64,000 nucleotides of DNA from Mycobacterium sp. OAS707. Its GTDB lineage: Bacteria > Actinomycetota > Actinomycetes > Mycobacteriales > Mycobacteriaceae. The translations under genes were made by a program, and so were the position numbers. Location of the stretch: assembly GCF_014873705.1 (NCBI RefSeq), contig NZ_JADBDS010000001.1, positions 496,001-560,000 of the forward strand, read 5' to 3'. Below, one piece after another: positions 15,865 to 24,794 of the stretch; position 1 is the first letter of the stretch, and each line of letters opens with the position of its first letter. The notes under the pieces are model-generated. The model saw nothing but the letters and a program-made list of their open reading frames with translations, did no database searches and was not told where the DNA came from.

Positions 15865-18800
15865 ATGGCCGAGCATCGCCGCGCCTGCCCCGCCTGCGGG
15901 ACGCCGAACGAAGAGGATGCGCGCTTCTGCGAGGGCTGTGGTTCGTCACTGGCCCGAGAGTGCGCGACATGCGGTGTGGAAGCCAGTGCCACCGCACGGT
16001 TTTGCCGGGGATGCGGTGCACGGCTGGATGCTCAAGTGTCACAAGGCGTTTCGAATGCCGGGCCGGTTCGCAAGACGGTAACGGTGATGTTCGCCGACCT
16101 GGCCGGTTCGACCGGCTTCGAGGAGCAGGTTGATGCGGAGACAGCGCGCGAGGTCATTGGCCGCTACCACGATCTGCTGCGCTCGACCGCCGAACACCAC
16201 AGGGCGGGGCTGACGAAGTACATCGGCGACGGGTTCATGGCCGTCTGGGGTGTGCCCGAGATCGGCCCGGACGACGCCGCGCGGGCGGTCGAAGCCGCTG
16301 TCGAGTTGCAGGAGCATTTCGTCGACCTGGCAGCCATGGTCACCGAAATCCATGGGGTCGAACTCGCACTGCGCGTTGCGGTGAACACAGGTGAAGTCGT
16401 CGTCGGGGCCGGCGATGCCGACCTTGTCGGCGACGCGCTGAACGTCGGAGCCCGACTCGAGGCCGAGTGCCCACGCGGACGGGTCGTGGTCGGCGAGGAA
16501 ACCTGGCGGTCCACACGGGGACGGCACGGGTACGAGTCGCTCGGCGACGTGCAGGTGAAGGGGCGAAGCGCCCCAGTTGCGGTGTACCAGTGGCTCGGCC
16601 GCCAGTCGGACACCGATGCCACTCCATTCGTCGGCCGGGCCGACGAGGTGCGGCGATTGCAGGCGGTACTCGACGACGTTGTCGCCGCGCGAGCGGCGCG
16701 GATGATCACGGTCATTGGTGATCCCGGCGTGGGAAAGAGCCGGTTGGCGGCGGAGTTCACCGCGGCGCAAGGCGATGCGCGCATCATCCCGGTCCGGTGC
16801 GACGTCGCGGCGACGGTCGCCCTGGCACCCCTCGTGGAGGTCCTCCGATCCAGAGACCTCGAAAGTGACGTTCCCGCAGGCGTTCCCGAGCGCGATCGGT
16901 TGCTGCGCGACCTCAACGGCTTGGCGACCGGCGTCGCGGGCTCTGTCGAGGAAAACTTCTGGGCCTTGCGACGATTCGTCGAGGTGCTGGCTTCCGCGTC
17001 CCCGGTCCTGTTGGTTCTCGACGACATTCAGTGGGCCGACGCCCTCTTGCTGGATTTCATCGAGCATCTGGTGGAATGGGCGCAGGAAGCGCCGATACTG
17101 CTGCTGGCCCTGGCACGGCCCGAACTCCGCGAGATCCGGCCCGACCTCGTCACCGTCAGCCGCTGGGTATCGGAGGCGGTGCACCTTGACGGCCTCGACG
17201 CCGGCGCCACAGCCGAACTCGCCGCCAAGGTGCTCGGAGCCATTGCGCTGCCCGACGAACTCCTGCACCGCCTGCCGTCGTCGACCGGAGGCAATCCGCT
17301 GTTCGTACGGGAACTGATCGGCATGCTCGCACACGACGGGGTGCTCGTGCAGGAGGCGACGGGCTGGCGACTTGCGATCGACGTCGACGCGATCACGATC
17401 CCGCCGACGATCCATGCCTTGCTCGCGTCGCGTCTGGAACGGCTCAACGCTTCCGACCGTCGCGTCCTCGAAGTCGCATCGGTGATCGGCAACGACTTCT
17501 CGCCCGGGGCGGTGTCCGCCCTCGCCGGTGCAAGCGCAGCTGAGATCATGGTGTCCCTCAACCGGCTTCGACGCCTCGAGTTCGCGCAACCCAGCGGGAC
17601 CTACCTCGGCGACGAGGCGGTCTGGCGCTTCCACCACGTCCTCATCCGTGACGTGGCCTACCGCCGCCTGCTGAAGTCTGACCGCGCGGATCTGCACGAG
17701 CGGCTGGCCGATTTGGTCGAAGCGGGCGGCTCAGGGGCGGCATTCGAATCCGACGAGATCATCGCCCGGAATCTGGAAGCCGCACACTCCTATCGACTCG
17801 AACTGGGCACCCCCACAGGCGATCTCGCCCTGCGGTCGGCCCACCGCTATGCCGCATCGGCGCGGCGGGCCCTCGATCGCGACGAGCTGGTCTCTGCGGG
17901 CACCCAGGCCGCTCGCGGTGCAGCATTGGCGGCGGCGGACGAATCGCTGCACGCCGAACTGCTGCTGATCGGTTGTGAGGCTTTCCTTTCGGCGGGCGAC
18001 GTGTCCGCCGGAGCGCCACTGGTCGATGAACTCGACCGCATCGCCGGCGACGCGCTGGCGCCGTGGGCGACCTGCTATCGATGCCAATTCGTGGTCTACA
18101 CCGCCCCGGAGCGGTTATTGGAAATCGATGACCGCCTGCAAAGCGCCATCGACGAGTTCGGCCGCCGCAACGATGCGGCAGGTTTGGCGAAGGCGCATCG
18201 GGTGCGGGCGGGCGCGCGCGCACGCCTTGGCCGGATCGGTGACTGCGAAGCCGACCTGTTCGAGGCGCTCATCGCGGCGCGCCGAAGCGGGGACCACCGG
18301 CAGATCACCGCCGCCCTTGGCGCCGCGCCCGGCGCCGCGCTATGGGGGCCTAGCCCCGTGCCGAAGGCCGGCGGCCGTTGCCTCGACGTGGTGCGGATGC
18401 AGCGAATGACCACGGCCGCACCGTCACTCGAGGCAACATCGTTGCGCTGCTTGGCGGTTCTGGAAATGTTACGAGGCCGGTCGACCAAGGCCCGCACGAT
18501 GCTCGCCGACGCCCGGCAGGTGGTCGCCGATCTCGGCCTGCGGCACGGGCTCATGGAGACCGAACTGTTCGCTGGCATCATCGAGACGATGGAAGGCGAC
18601 CCGATCGCCGCCGAACCCCACTTCCGAACTGCCCTCGAGGGTTTGGATGCGCTCGGGGTTGGCGCCGACGCAGGTCAGGCCGCGGCGCTTCTGGCGCGAT
18701 CCGTACTCGTCCAAGGCCGGCTTGACGAAGCCGACCGGTATGCGACGGAGAGCGAGCGCCTCGCAGGCCGCAACCTGAAAACGGCAATCGCCTGGCGCGC

Positions 18801-21800
18801 AGTTCGGGCCGAGATCCTGGCAGCACAGCACCGATACGATGAAGCCACCACTATGGCGCGGGATGCGGTTGCCGTCGCCGCAGGCACCGACCTGGTACTT
18901 GACCACGCCGAAGCCTGCCTCGCATTGAGCCGGGTACTTGCTGCAGCTGGAGATGTGGAGGGCAGCAACGCCGCTCGGGCTGACGCCGAAGCGCTGTACA
19001 CAGCGAAGGAAGTGGCGAGTGCGATCAGTCGGGGGGGTGAACGTGCGGTTCCACCAGCTCCACCGACCACGACGTCCTCACGCACGGCGGTCACCAACCG
19101 GGCCAGTCGAGCGGTGGATGCTGCTTATCGCGCGCTACAGGCCGGGGATGTGGACGGTATGGTTGCAGCCTGCTCGGACACGTTCACCTATCAAGACCGG
19201 AGGCGGTTGAGCGGCATCCCGGTGGACAATGTCACAACGTTGCGGGCGTCGTACGAAAAGCTGATCGAGCAGTACAGTCTCTTCGAGATACGCACGTTGG
19301 CGGTACGCGGCGAAGGGCTGGTCCTCGCGCACAGCCGTTGTTCCAATGACGCCGGTTACGAAACCGCTTATCTCATCGTGTACGAGGTCGACGATGACGG
19401 ACTGCTGACCCACGACGTCCGCTTCGACGAGGACGACTTCGAGGGTGCCTACGGCGAGCTCGACCGTCGCTACTACTCCGGAGACGGGGTGGTTTCCGCA
19501 GACGCGGGGAGTTTCATCACGGAGTGGGTCACCGCGCTGAATCGGGGCGACTTCGACCGGGCGTTCGGTGAGCTCATCAGTTCAGAAGCACACTTGGAGA
19601 ATCGTTCTCGCGCACCCTTCACCAACGACTACGCCACCGAGATTCGCACCGGCTTCGAGGGACTCAACGCGATGGTCACATCGGCGCGGCTGTGGAACTC
19701 GACGGTGACCTGGCTGTCGCCGACTGTGATGGTCGGTCGATTCGACCGCGAAGCCATTGGACCGGACGGCGAGAACTATGCGTGGGCATGGCTCAGCGCG
19801 GGCGAGATTCGCGACGGTCAAATCGCGGCGGTCTGCAGCTTTGACGTCGAAGACGAGGCCGCCGCCTTCGCTTACGCCGAGGAGCGGCTACGCGGGACCA
19901 CGAGCCGCCTGGCGATCACAAATGAGTCATGCGAGTTCCTGCCGGGCTTCATCGAGGCGACACGGGCCCACGACGTCGACGCCACGCTCTCCGTCTACGC
20001 CGATGAGTTCGTCTACGACGATCGGCGACACCTCAGCGGTGACCCCATTGTCACCCGCGATGCGATGCGCACGGCGATCGAGCGCGTCTTCGAGCACTAC
20101 AACCACTTCGAGTTTCGCGTTCTGGCGGTGCGCGGGCAGCGCTTGCATCTTCTGTGGAGCCGTTGGTCAGACGATGACGGTAACCAAACACCGACACTGT
20201 ACGTAATTGAGACCGACGACGACCGACGGGTGAGCCATTTCATCCGCTTCGACGATGAAGATTTCGAGGGCGCCTACCGCGAACTCGAGCGCCGCTACTG
20301 CTCCGGTGAAGGTGCGGCATTCGCTGAAGCGAGTGCCGCGGTAACCGACTGGTTGAACGCCATGAACCGGGGCGATTTCGATCGGCTCTTCAATGAACTG
20401 AGTAGCAGCGACTTGCGGGTCGAGAACCGTTCGCGCTCGGCACTTCCAGATCTCTCCGCCGCAGAACTTCGCGTCAGCTTCGAGGACCTCAACGCGAGGG
20501 TCGCCTCGACGCGGACAATGCTCTCCGCATTGTCTTGGGTATCGCCGACGGTGGTCGTTGGACGCTTCGAGCGGGAGGCCATCGGACACGACGACGAGCG
20601 CTACTCGTGGACACGGCTGTTTGTCAACGAGCTCCGCAACGGTCGGCTTGTGTCAGTGTGCCAATTCGAAATCGACGACGAAGACTCGGCGTTCGCGTAC
20701 GCCGATGAGTTGATGCGGGCATCCACGCGCAGGCTCGCAATTGCGAACAGAGCCAGCCAGAGAGCGGAAAAGCTTGCGAACGCGATGCGCTCTGGTGATC
20801 GCGAGGCTGCCATCGCGTGCTATGCGGAGCCGTTTGTGTTCGACGATCGGCGTCGCATCAGCGGTGACCCGTTGCATACTCTGGAAGGCATGCGCTCCGC
20901 GATCGAGCGGATCTTCCAGCAGTACAACCACTTCGATACGCAGGCCCTTGCTGTCCGGGGCGAGCGTCTTCATCTGTTTTGGAATCGCTGGTTCAATGAC
21001 GCCGGGTATGAAACCACCTACCTGCACTTATACGAAATCGGCGATGACGGACTGATTCACTACGACGGCCGCTTCGATGAAGACGATTTCGAAAGCGCCT
21101 ACCGCGAACTGGAGCGCCGCTACTACGCCGATGAGGGCGCGGAATTCGCCGCCGGCGGCGCAATTGCGACCGAGTGGATCGCAGCGCTGAACCAAGGCGA
21201 CTTCGACAGACTGTTCGGTGAGCTGACAACCCCCGATATGCATGTCGTCAGTCGTTCACGATCTGTCTTCGTGGATCGCTCGGCCGCTGAGATTCGCGGC
21301 AGCTTCAAAGAGTTGAACGCGATGGTCGCCTGGTCGCGGTCATGGCACTCGGCCCTGTGTTGGCTGTCGCCCACCATCGTCGTGTTTCGCTTCGAGCGAG
21401 AGGCGATTGGGCTTGACGGCGAAAAGTACACGTGGACATGGCTTCACGTAAGCGAGATCAGCGAGGGGCGGTTCGCAGCGGCCTGCCGTTTCGAACTCGA
21501 CGACGAAGACGCCGCATTCGCCTTCGCCGAGGAGCGAATGCGGACGACCGCGAGCAGACTTGCGGTGACAAACAAGTCATGCGAGTACATCGCCCCGTTC
21601 CTCAAGGCGTCCCAGGCCCACGACGTCGATCGCGCGCTGGCCTGGTACTCAGACCGGTTCGTGTTTGACGATCGACGACGGTTGAGCGGCGATCCCATCC
21701 TCGACCGTGATGCGATGAGGGCCGCGATCGAGCGCGTCTTTGATCAGTACACCGAGTTCGAGACTCGCGTTGTGGCCGTTCGTGGAGAGCGTTTGCACCT

Positions 21801-24021
21801 TCTCTGGACTCGCTGGTCCGACGACGACGGCAACGTGACGACCTCCATATATGTGAATGAAACCGACGATGACGGCCGGATCGAATATCACGGTTGCTTC
21901 GATGAGGAAGACTTCGAAGCTGCCTACCGTGAACTCGAAGGCCGCTATTACGCGGGCGAGGGCGCGGCATTCGGCGCCGGGGGTGCCGTCGGCACCGAAT
22001 GGGTATGTGGGCTCAACCGAGGAGACGTCGACCGACTGTTCAACGAGCTCACCGCCCCCGGCCTGCGTGTCGAGAATCGGTCGCTATCGGTATTCGGAGA
22101 TCCCACTGCAGCCGTGTTCCGCGCCACCTTCGAGGAACTGAACGGCATGGTCGCCTCGACTAAGTCCTGGAGCTCCGCATTGTGCTGGTTGTCGCCCGAG
22201 TGGGGCATTGCCCGTCTCGAGCGGGAGGCCATCGGACAAGGTGGCGAAAAGTACACGTGGGCAGAACTTCACGTAACCGAGATCCGCGACGGGCGGCTGG
22301 TCTCGCTGTGCCGTTTCGAACTCGAGGATGAGGCGGCGGCATTCGCCTTCGCCGAGGAGCGAATGCGGACGACCGCGAGCAGGCTTGCGGTGAGGAACAG
22401 GGCAACGCAGGCGGCGGACACCTCCTTGCGGGCAATGCGAGACCATGATGTCGAGGCCGCGGTTGCGGTGCACTCAGATCGATTCGTGTATGACGATCAC
22501 CGACGACTCAGCGGCGATCCGATAGTAGGCACCACTGAGTTACTTGCAGCATCTGCGCGCATCCTCGAGCAGTACCCACACATCGACTGGCGCGTCCTGG
22601 CCGTGCGAGGTGATCGCTTGGAGATGCGCTGGACTCGCTGGTGGGACGACGCCGGCAACGAGGCCAGGTACCTGACCGTGTGCGAGGTTGACGACGACGG
22701 ACGAATCGCTTATCACGGCCGCTTCGAAGAGGACGACTTCGAAGCGGCCTACCGTGAACTCGAAGACCGTTACTACGCGGGCGAGGGCGCGGCGTTCGGC
22801 GCCGGTGGCGCAGTCGGCACCGAATGGGTATGTGCGCTCAATCGAGGGGACTTCGACCGACTGTTCAACGAGCTCACCGCCCCCGACCTGCGCGTCGAGA
22901 ATCGATCGCTATCGGTATTCGGAGATCCCACTGCAGCCGAGTTCCGCGCCACCTTCGAGGAACTGAACGGCATGGTCGCCTCGACTAAGTCCTGGAGCAG
23001 CGCGTTGTGCTGGTTGTCGCCCGAGTGGGGCATTGCCCGCCTCGAGCGGGAGGCCATCGGACAAGGTGGCGAAAAGTACACGTGGGCAAGGCTTCACGTA
23101 ACGGAGATCCGCGACGGGCGGCTGGTCTCGCTGTGCCGTTTCGAACTCGAGGATGAGGCGGCGGCGTTCGCCTACGCCGAGGAACGCGTGCGGGCGACCA
23201 CCAGCCGGTTGCCAGTCGTGAACCGGGCCAGCCTGACGTGGGACGCCTTGGGCGACGCCGCGCAAGCCCACGACGCCGACGGTATGGCCGCGTGCTACCA
23301 CGAGCACTTCGTCTACGACGATCGACGGCGGTTGGGCGGCAATCCACTCCGCACCGTGCGATCTGCCGTTGAAGGCATCTTGGCTCAGTACAACGAGTTC
23401 GAAGGGCGAACGCTCGCGGTCCGGGGAGAGCGTCTTCACCTTGGCTGGAGCCGCTGGTCGAACGACGCGGGATACGAGACGACGTACCTGATCGTTCATG
23501 AGGTCGACGAGAGCGGGCGGTTCACCTACGAGGGACGGTTCGACGAGGACGACTTCGATAGTGCCTACCGCGAACTCGATCGGAGGTACTACGCCGGAGA
23601 AGGGTCGGCGTTCGCCGAAGCTGGCGCCGTTCAGACTGAGTGGCTCAGCGCCCTGAACCGCCGTGACCTTGACCGGTTGTTCGGCGAGCTCACCGCCCCC
23701 GAGATGCGCTTCGAGATGCGGTCGAGCTCCGCATTTGCGGACACGTCGGCCGCGGCGGCCCGCGCCTTCATCGAGGATTTCAACACGACGGTCGCCCGGG
23801 CACGGACATGGCATCGGGCCGTCTGTTGGGTATCGCCGACATGTTGCGTCAGCCGCACGGATCGCGAGGCCGTCGGTCACGACAGCGAGCAGTACGTATG
23901 GACACGGCTTAGTGTGACTGAGTTTCGCGACGGACAGATGGCATCGGAGCGCGAGTTCGACCTCACGGACGAGGCCGCCGCGTTTGCTTACGCCGAGGAG
24001 CGAGCTAGCGTGGAACCATGA
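15865..24021 (+). CDS. Giant class III cyclase-STAND ATPase with 12 NTF2-like folds
   Basis: 2,718 residues. Order: double zinc ribbon (residues 8-53, CPAC/FCEGC and CATC/FCRGC); class III nucleotide cyclase (about 68-245) with metal Asp78 and Asp122, substrate-pair Lys118 and Asp186, and transition-state Asn193 and Arg197 all present, so it should make cAMP (or cGMP); STAND/AAA-type ATPase with Walker A GDPGVGKS (285-292) and Walker B VLLVLDD (381-387); helical TPR-like region (about 640-1055); then six units of 275 residues from 1078 to the end, each apparently two NTF2/SnoaL-like domains. The N-terminal half resembles mycobacterial cyclase-ATPase regulators (Rv0386/Rv1358 type), but the LuxR HTH is replaced by the array. 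ATG 15865 is 2 bp after the phosphotransferase stop; the 3' end overlaps msrB by ATGA. Confidence 0.88.
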   Translation: MAEHRRACPACGTPNEEDARFCEGCGSSLARECATCGVEASATARFCRGCGARLDAQVSQGVSNAGPVRKTVTVMFADLAGSTGFEEQVDAETAREVIGRYHDLLRSTAEHHRAGLTKYIGDGFMAVWGVPEIGPDDAARAVEAAVELQEHFVDLAAMVTEIHGVELALRVAVNTGEVVVGAGDADLVGDALNVGARLEAECPRGRVVVGEETWRSTRGRHGYESLGDVQVKGRSAPVAVYQWLGRQSDTDATPFVGRADEVRRLQAVLDDVVAARAARMITVIGDPGVGKSRLAAEFTAAQGDARIIPVRCDVAATVALAPLVEVLRSRDLESDVPAGVPERDRLLRDLNGLATGVAGSVEENFWALRRFVEVLASASPVLLVLDDIQWADALLLDFIEHLVEWAQEAPILLLALARPELREIRPDLVTVSRWVSEAVHLDGLDAGATAELAAKVLGAIALPDELLHRLPSSTGGNPLFVRELIGMLAHDGVLVQEATGWRLAIDVDAITIPPTIHALLASRLERLNASDRRVLEVASVIGNDFSPGAVSALAGASAAEIMVSLNRLRRLEFAQPSGTYLGDEAVWRFHHVLIRDVAYRRLLKSDRADLHERLADLVEAGGSGAAFESDEIIARNLEAAHSYRLELGTPTGDLALRSAHRYAASARRALDRDELVSAGTQAARGAALAAADESLHAELLLIGCEAFLSAGDVSAGAPLVDELDRIAGDALAPWATCYRCQFVVYTAPERLLEIDDRLQSAIDEFGRRNDAAGLAKAHRVRAGARARLGRIGDCEADLFEALIAARRSGDHRQITAALGAAPGAALWGPSPVPKAGGRCLDVVRMQRMTTAAPSLEATSLRCLAVLEMLRGRSTKARTMLADARQVVADLGLRHGLMETELFAGIIETMEGDPIAAEPHFRTALEGLDALGVGADAGQAAALLARSVLVQGRLDEADRYATESERLAGRNLKTAIAWRAVRAEILAAQHRYDEATTMARDAVAVAAGTDLVLDHAEACLALSRVLAAAGDVEGSNAARADAEALYTAKEVASAISRGGERAVPPAPPTTTSSRTAVTNRASRAVDAAYRALQAGDVDGMVAACSDTFTYQDRRRLSGIPVDNVTTLRASYEKLIEQYSLFEIRTLAVRGEGLVLAHSRCSNDAGYETAYLIVYEVDDDGLLTHDVRFDEDDFEGAYGELDRRYYSGDGVVSADAGSFITEWVTALNRGDFDRAFGELISSEAHLENRSRAPFTNDYATEIRTGFEGLNAMVTSARLWNSTVTWLSPTVMVGRFDREAIGPDGENYAWAWLSAGEIRDGQIAAVCSFDVEDEAAAFAYAEERLRGTTSRLAITNESCEFLPGFIEATRAHDVDATLSVYADEFVYDDRRHLSGDPIVTRDAMRTAIERVFEHYNHFEFRVLAVRGQRLHLLWSRWSDDDGNQTPTLYVIETDDDRRVSHFIRFDDEDFEGAYRELERRYCSGEGAAFAEASAAVTDWLNAMNRGDFDRLFNELSSSDLRVENRSRSALPDLSAAELRVSFEDLNARVASTRTMLSALSWVSPTVVVGRFEREAIGHDDERYSWTRLFVNELRNGRLVSVCQFEIDDEDSAFAYADELMRASTRRLAIANRASQRAEKLANAMRSGDREAAIACYAEPFVFDDRRRISGDPLHTLEGMRSAIERIFQQYNHFDTQALAVRGERLHLFWNRWFNDAGYETTYLHLYEIGDDGLIHYDGRFDEDDFESAYRELERRYYADEGAEFAAGGAIATEWIAALNQGDFDRLFGELTTPDMHVVSRSRSVFVDRSAAEIRGSFKELNAMVAWSRSWHSALCWLSPTIVVFRFEREAIGLDGEKYTWTWLHVSEISEGRFAAACRFELDDEDAAFAFAEERMRTTASRLAVTNKSCEYIAPFLKASQAHDVDRALAWYSDRFVFDDRRRLSGDPILDRDAMRAAIERVFDQYTEFETRVVAVRGERLHLLWTRWSDDDGNVTTSIYVNETDDDGRIEYHGCFDEEDFEAAYRELEGRYYAGEGAAFGAGGAVGTEWVCGLNRGDVDRLFNELTAPGLRVENRSLSVFGDPTAAVFRATFEELNGMVASTKSWSSALCWLSPEWGIARLEREAIGQGGEKYTWAELHVTEIRDGRLVSLCRFELEDEAAAFAFAEERMRTTASRLAVRNRATQAADTSLRAMRDHDVEAAVAVHSDRFVYDDHRRLSGDPIVGTTELLAASARILEQYPHIDWRVLAVRGDRLEMRWTRWWDDAGNEARYLTVCEVDDDGRIAYHGRFEEDDFEAAYRELEDRYYAGEGAAFGAGGAVGTEWVCALNRGDFDRLFNELTAPDLRVENRSLSVFGDPTAAEFRATFEELNGMVASTKSWSSALCWLSPEWGIARLEREAIGQGGEKYTWARLHVTEIRDGRLVSLCRFELEDEAAAFAYAEERVRATTSRLPVVNRASLTWDALGDAAQAHDADGMAACYHEHFVYDDRRRLGGNPLRTVRSAVEGILAQYNEFEGRTLAVRGERLHLGWSRWSNDAGYETTYLIVHEVDESGRFTYEGRFDEDDFDSAYRELDRRYYAGEGSAFAEAGAVQTEWLSALNRRDLDRLFGELTAPEMRFEMRSSSAFADTSAAAARAFIEDFNTTVARARTWHRAVCWVSPTCCVSRTDREAVGHDSEQYVWTRLSVTEFRDGQMASEREFDLTDEAAAFAYAEERASVEP
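19096..24018 (+). repeat. Six tandem 825-bp coding repeats (NTF2-like pairs)
   Basis: Units begin at 19096, 19921, 20746, 21571, 22396 and 23221, exactly 825 bp apart; the last is 798 bp, with a 3-codon internal deletion and a shorter end. Each unit opens with N-(R/E/K)-(A/S)-(S/T/C) and splits near residue 131 into half A (landmarks DDRRRLSG, LAVRGERLHL, FDEDDFE.AYRELERRYY) and half B (landmarks LNRGDFDRLF, WLSPT, REAIG, ED.AAFAYAEER). Both halves end in a similar acidic AYxE(L/E)xR helix, suggesting an ancient internal duplication. Units 4 and 5 share long runs of identical DNA in half B (22080-22345 against 22905-23170). Confidence 0.93.
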
Positions 24022-24434
24022 CCACACCGGCCCCCAAGCTGCAGCTCACCGACGACGAGTGGCGTAAGAAGCTCACCCCTGAGGAATTCCACGTGCTTCG
24101 CCAGGCGGGCACCGAGCGGCCGTTCACCGGCGAGTACACCGACACCAAGACCGAGGGCGTGTACGAGTGCCGGGCGTGCGGCGCCGAATTGTTCCGCAGC
24201 AGCGAGAAATTCGAATCTCACTGCGGTTGGCCGTCTTTCTTCGACCCGGCCAATTCGGATGCGGTGATCCTGCGTTCTGACGACTCGCTGGGCATGCATC
24301 GTGTCGAGGTGCTGTGCGCCAACTGCCACAGCCACCTCGGCCACGTCTTCGAGGGCGAGGGCTACCCCACCCCGACCGACCAGCGCTACTGCATCAACTC
24401 GATCTCGCTGCGACTGGTGCCTGCGGAGTCCTAG
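24018..24434 (+). CDS. msrB: Peptide methionine-(R)-sulfoxide reductase
   Basis: 138 residues, complete MsrB. Catalytic Cys125 in RYCINS, recycling Cys69 in CGWPSF, and a structural zinc site from Cys51/Cys54 (CRAC) and Cys100/Cys103 (CANC). It repairs oxidised methionine R-epimers in proteins using thioredoxin. It corresponds to Rv2674, which normally lies directly after aftC; here 9.3 kb of cyclase operon sits between them. Its ATG overlaps the stop of the giant cyclase gene (ATGA), so it now appears translationally coupled to it. Confidence 0.95.
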   Translation: MTTPAPKLQLTDDEWRKKLTPEEFHVLRQAGTERPFTGEYTDTKTEGVYECRACGAELFRSSEKFESHCGWPSFFDPANSDAVILRSDDSLGMHRVEVLCANCHSHLGHVFEGEGYPTPTDQRYCINSISLRLVPAES

Positions 24435-24436
24435 CC

Positions 24437-24694
24437 CTAAGGGATCGCCGCCTGCGGATTCGAGTTCGGCGCCTCCCCCGCGTACAGCGGCGCGGGCCCC
24501 GTGATGCTCGGCACCGCTTTCTCGATCGCAGGCACCGTTGGCTCAGTCGTCGTGGCGGGCGCGCTGGAGCTTCCCGCTGCTGTGAACTGCTCGCCCTGCA
24601 TGTAAGACACCGCCACGCCGCCAAGGGCGATCATGGCGCCACTACCCATTACTGCGGCACAGAGCCGCATGTTGTGAATCAGCTTCTGGCTCAT
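24437..24694 (-). CDS. Small membrane-anchored or secreted protein
   Basis: 85 residues starting MSQKLIHNMRLCAAVMGSG, with a hydrophobic segment (about 12-32, MGSGAMIALGGVAVSYM) and a Ser/Pro/Thr/Ala-rich tail (SSAPATTTEPTVPAIE) that looks exported and unstructured. ATG 24694 is preferred to the upstream TTG/ATG region because it places the signal segment at the N terminus. Convergent with msrB, 2 bp apart. Similar short proteins with a signal anchor and Pro-rich tail are common in mycobacteria; function unknown. Confidence 0.65.
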   Translation of the reverse strand: MSQKLIHNMRLCAAVMGSGAMIALGGVAVSYMQGEQFTAAGSSSAPATTTEPTVPAIEKAVPSITGPAPLYAGEAPNSNPQAAIP

Positions 24695-24794
24695 AGTCTT
24701 AGTGAACGCCGCCAATCTGCAATCATGCTGACGGAGCGTTGCCAATCGGCTAAGCGGCGCAGTTATTCCCGCTCACGCGAAATGCCAAGTAAAT

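Noticed and set aside
16039..17697. Long open frame (552 codons) opposite the cyclase/ATPase region
   Set aside because: Antisense shadow of high-GC coding sequence; translation is Arg/Gly/Asp-rich without domains and lies entirely over the intact cyclase-ATPase.
22909..24027. Leftward 372-codon frame across repeat units 5-6
   Set aside because: Mirror of the tandem repeats; the similar leftward frames in units 4 and 5 arise from the repeat itself.
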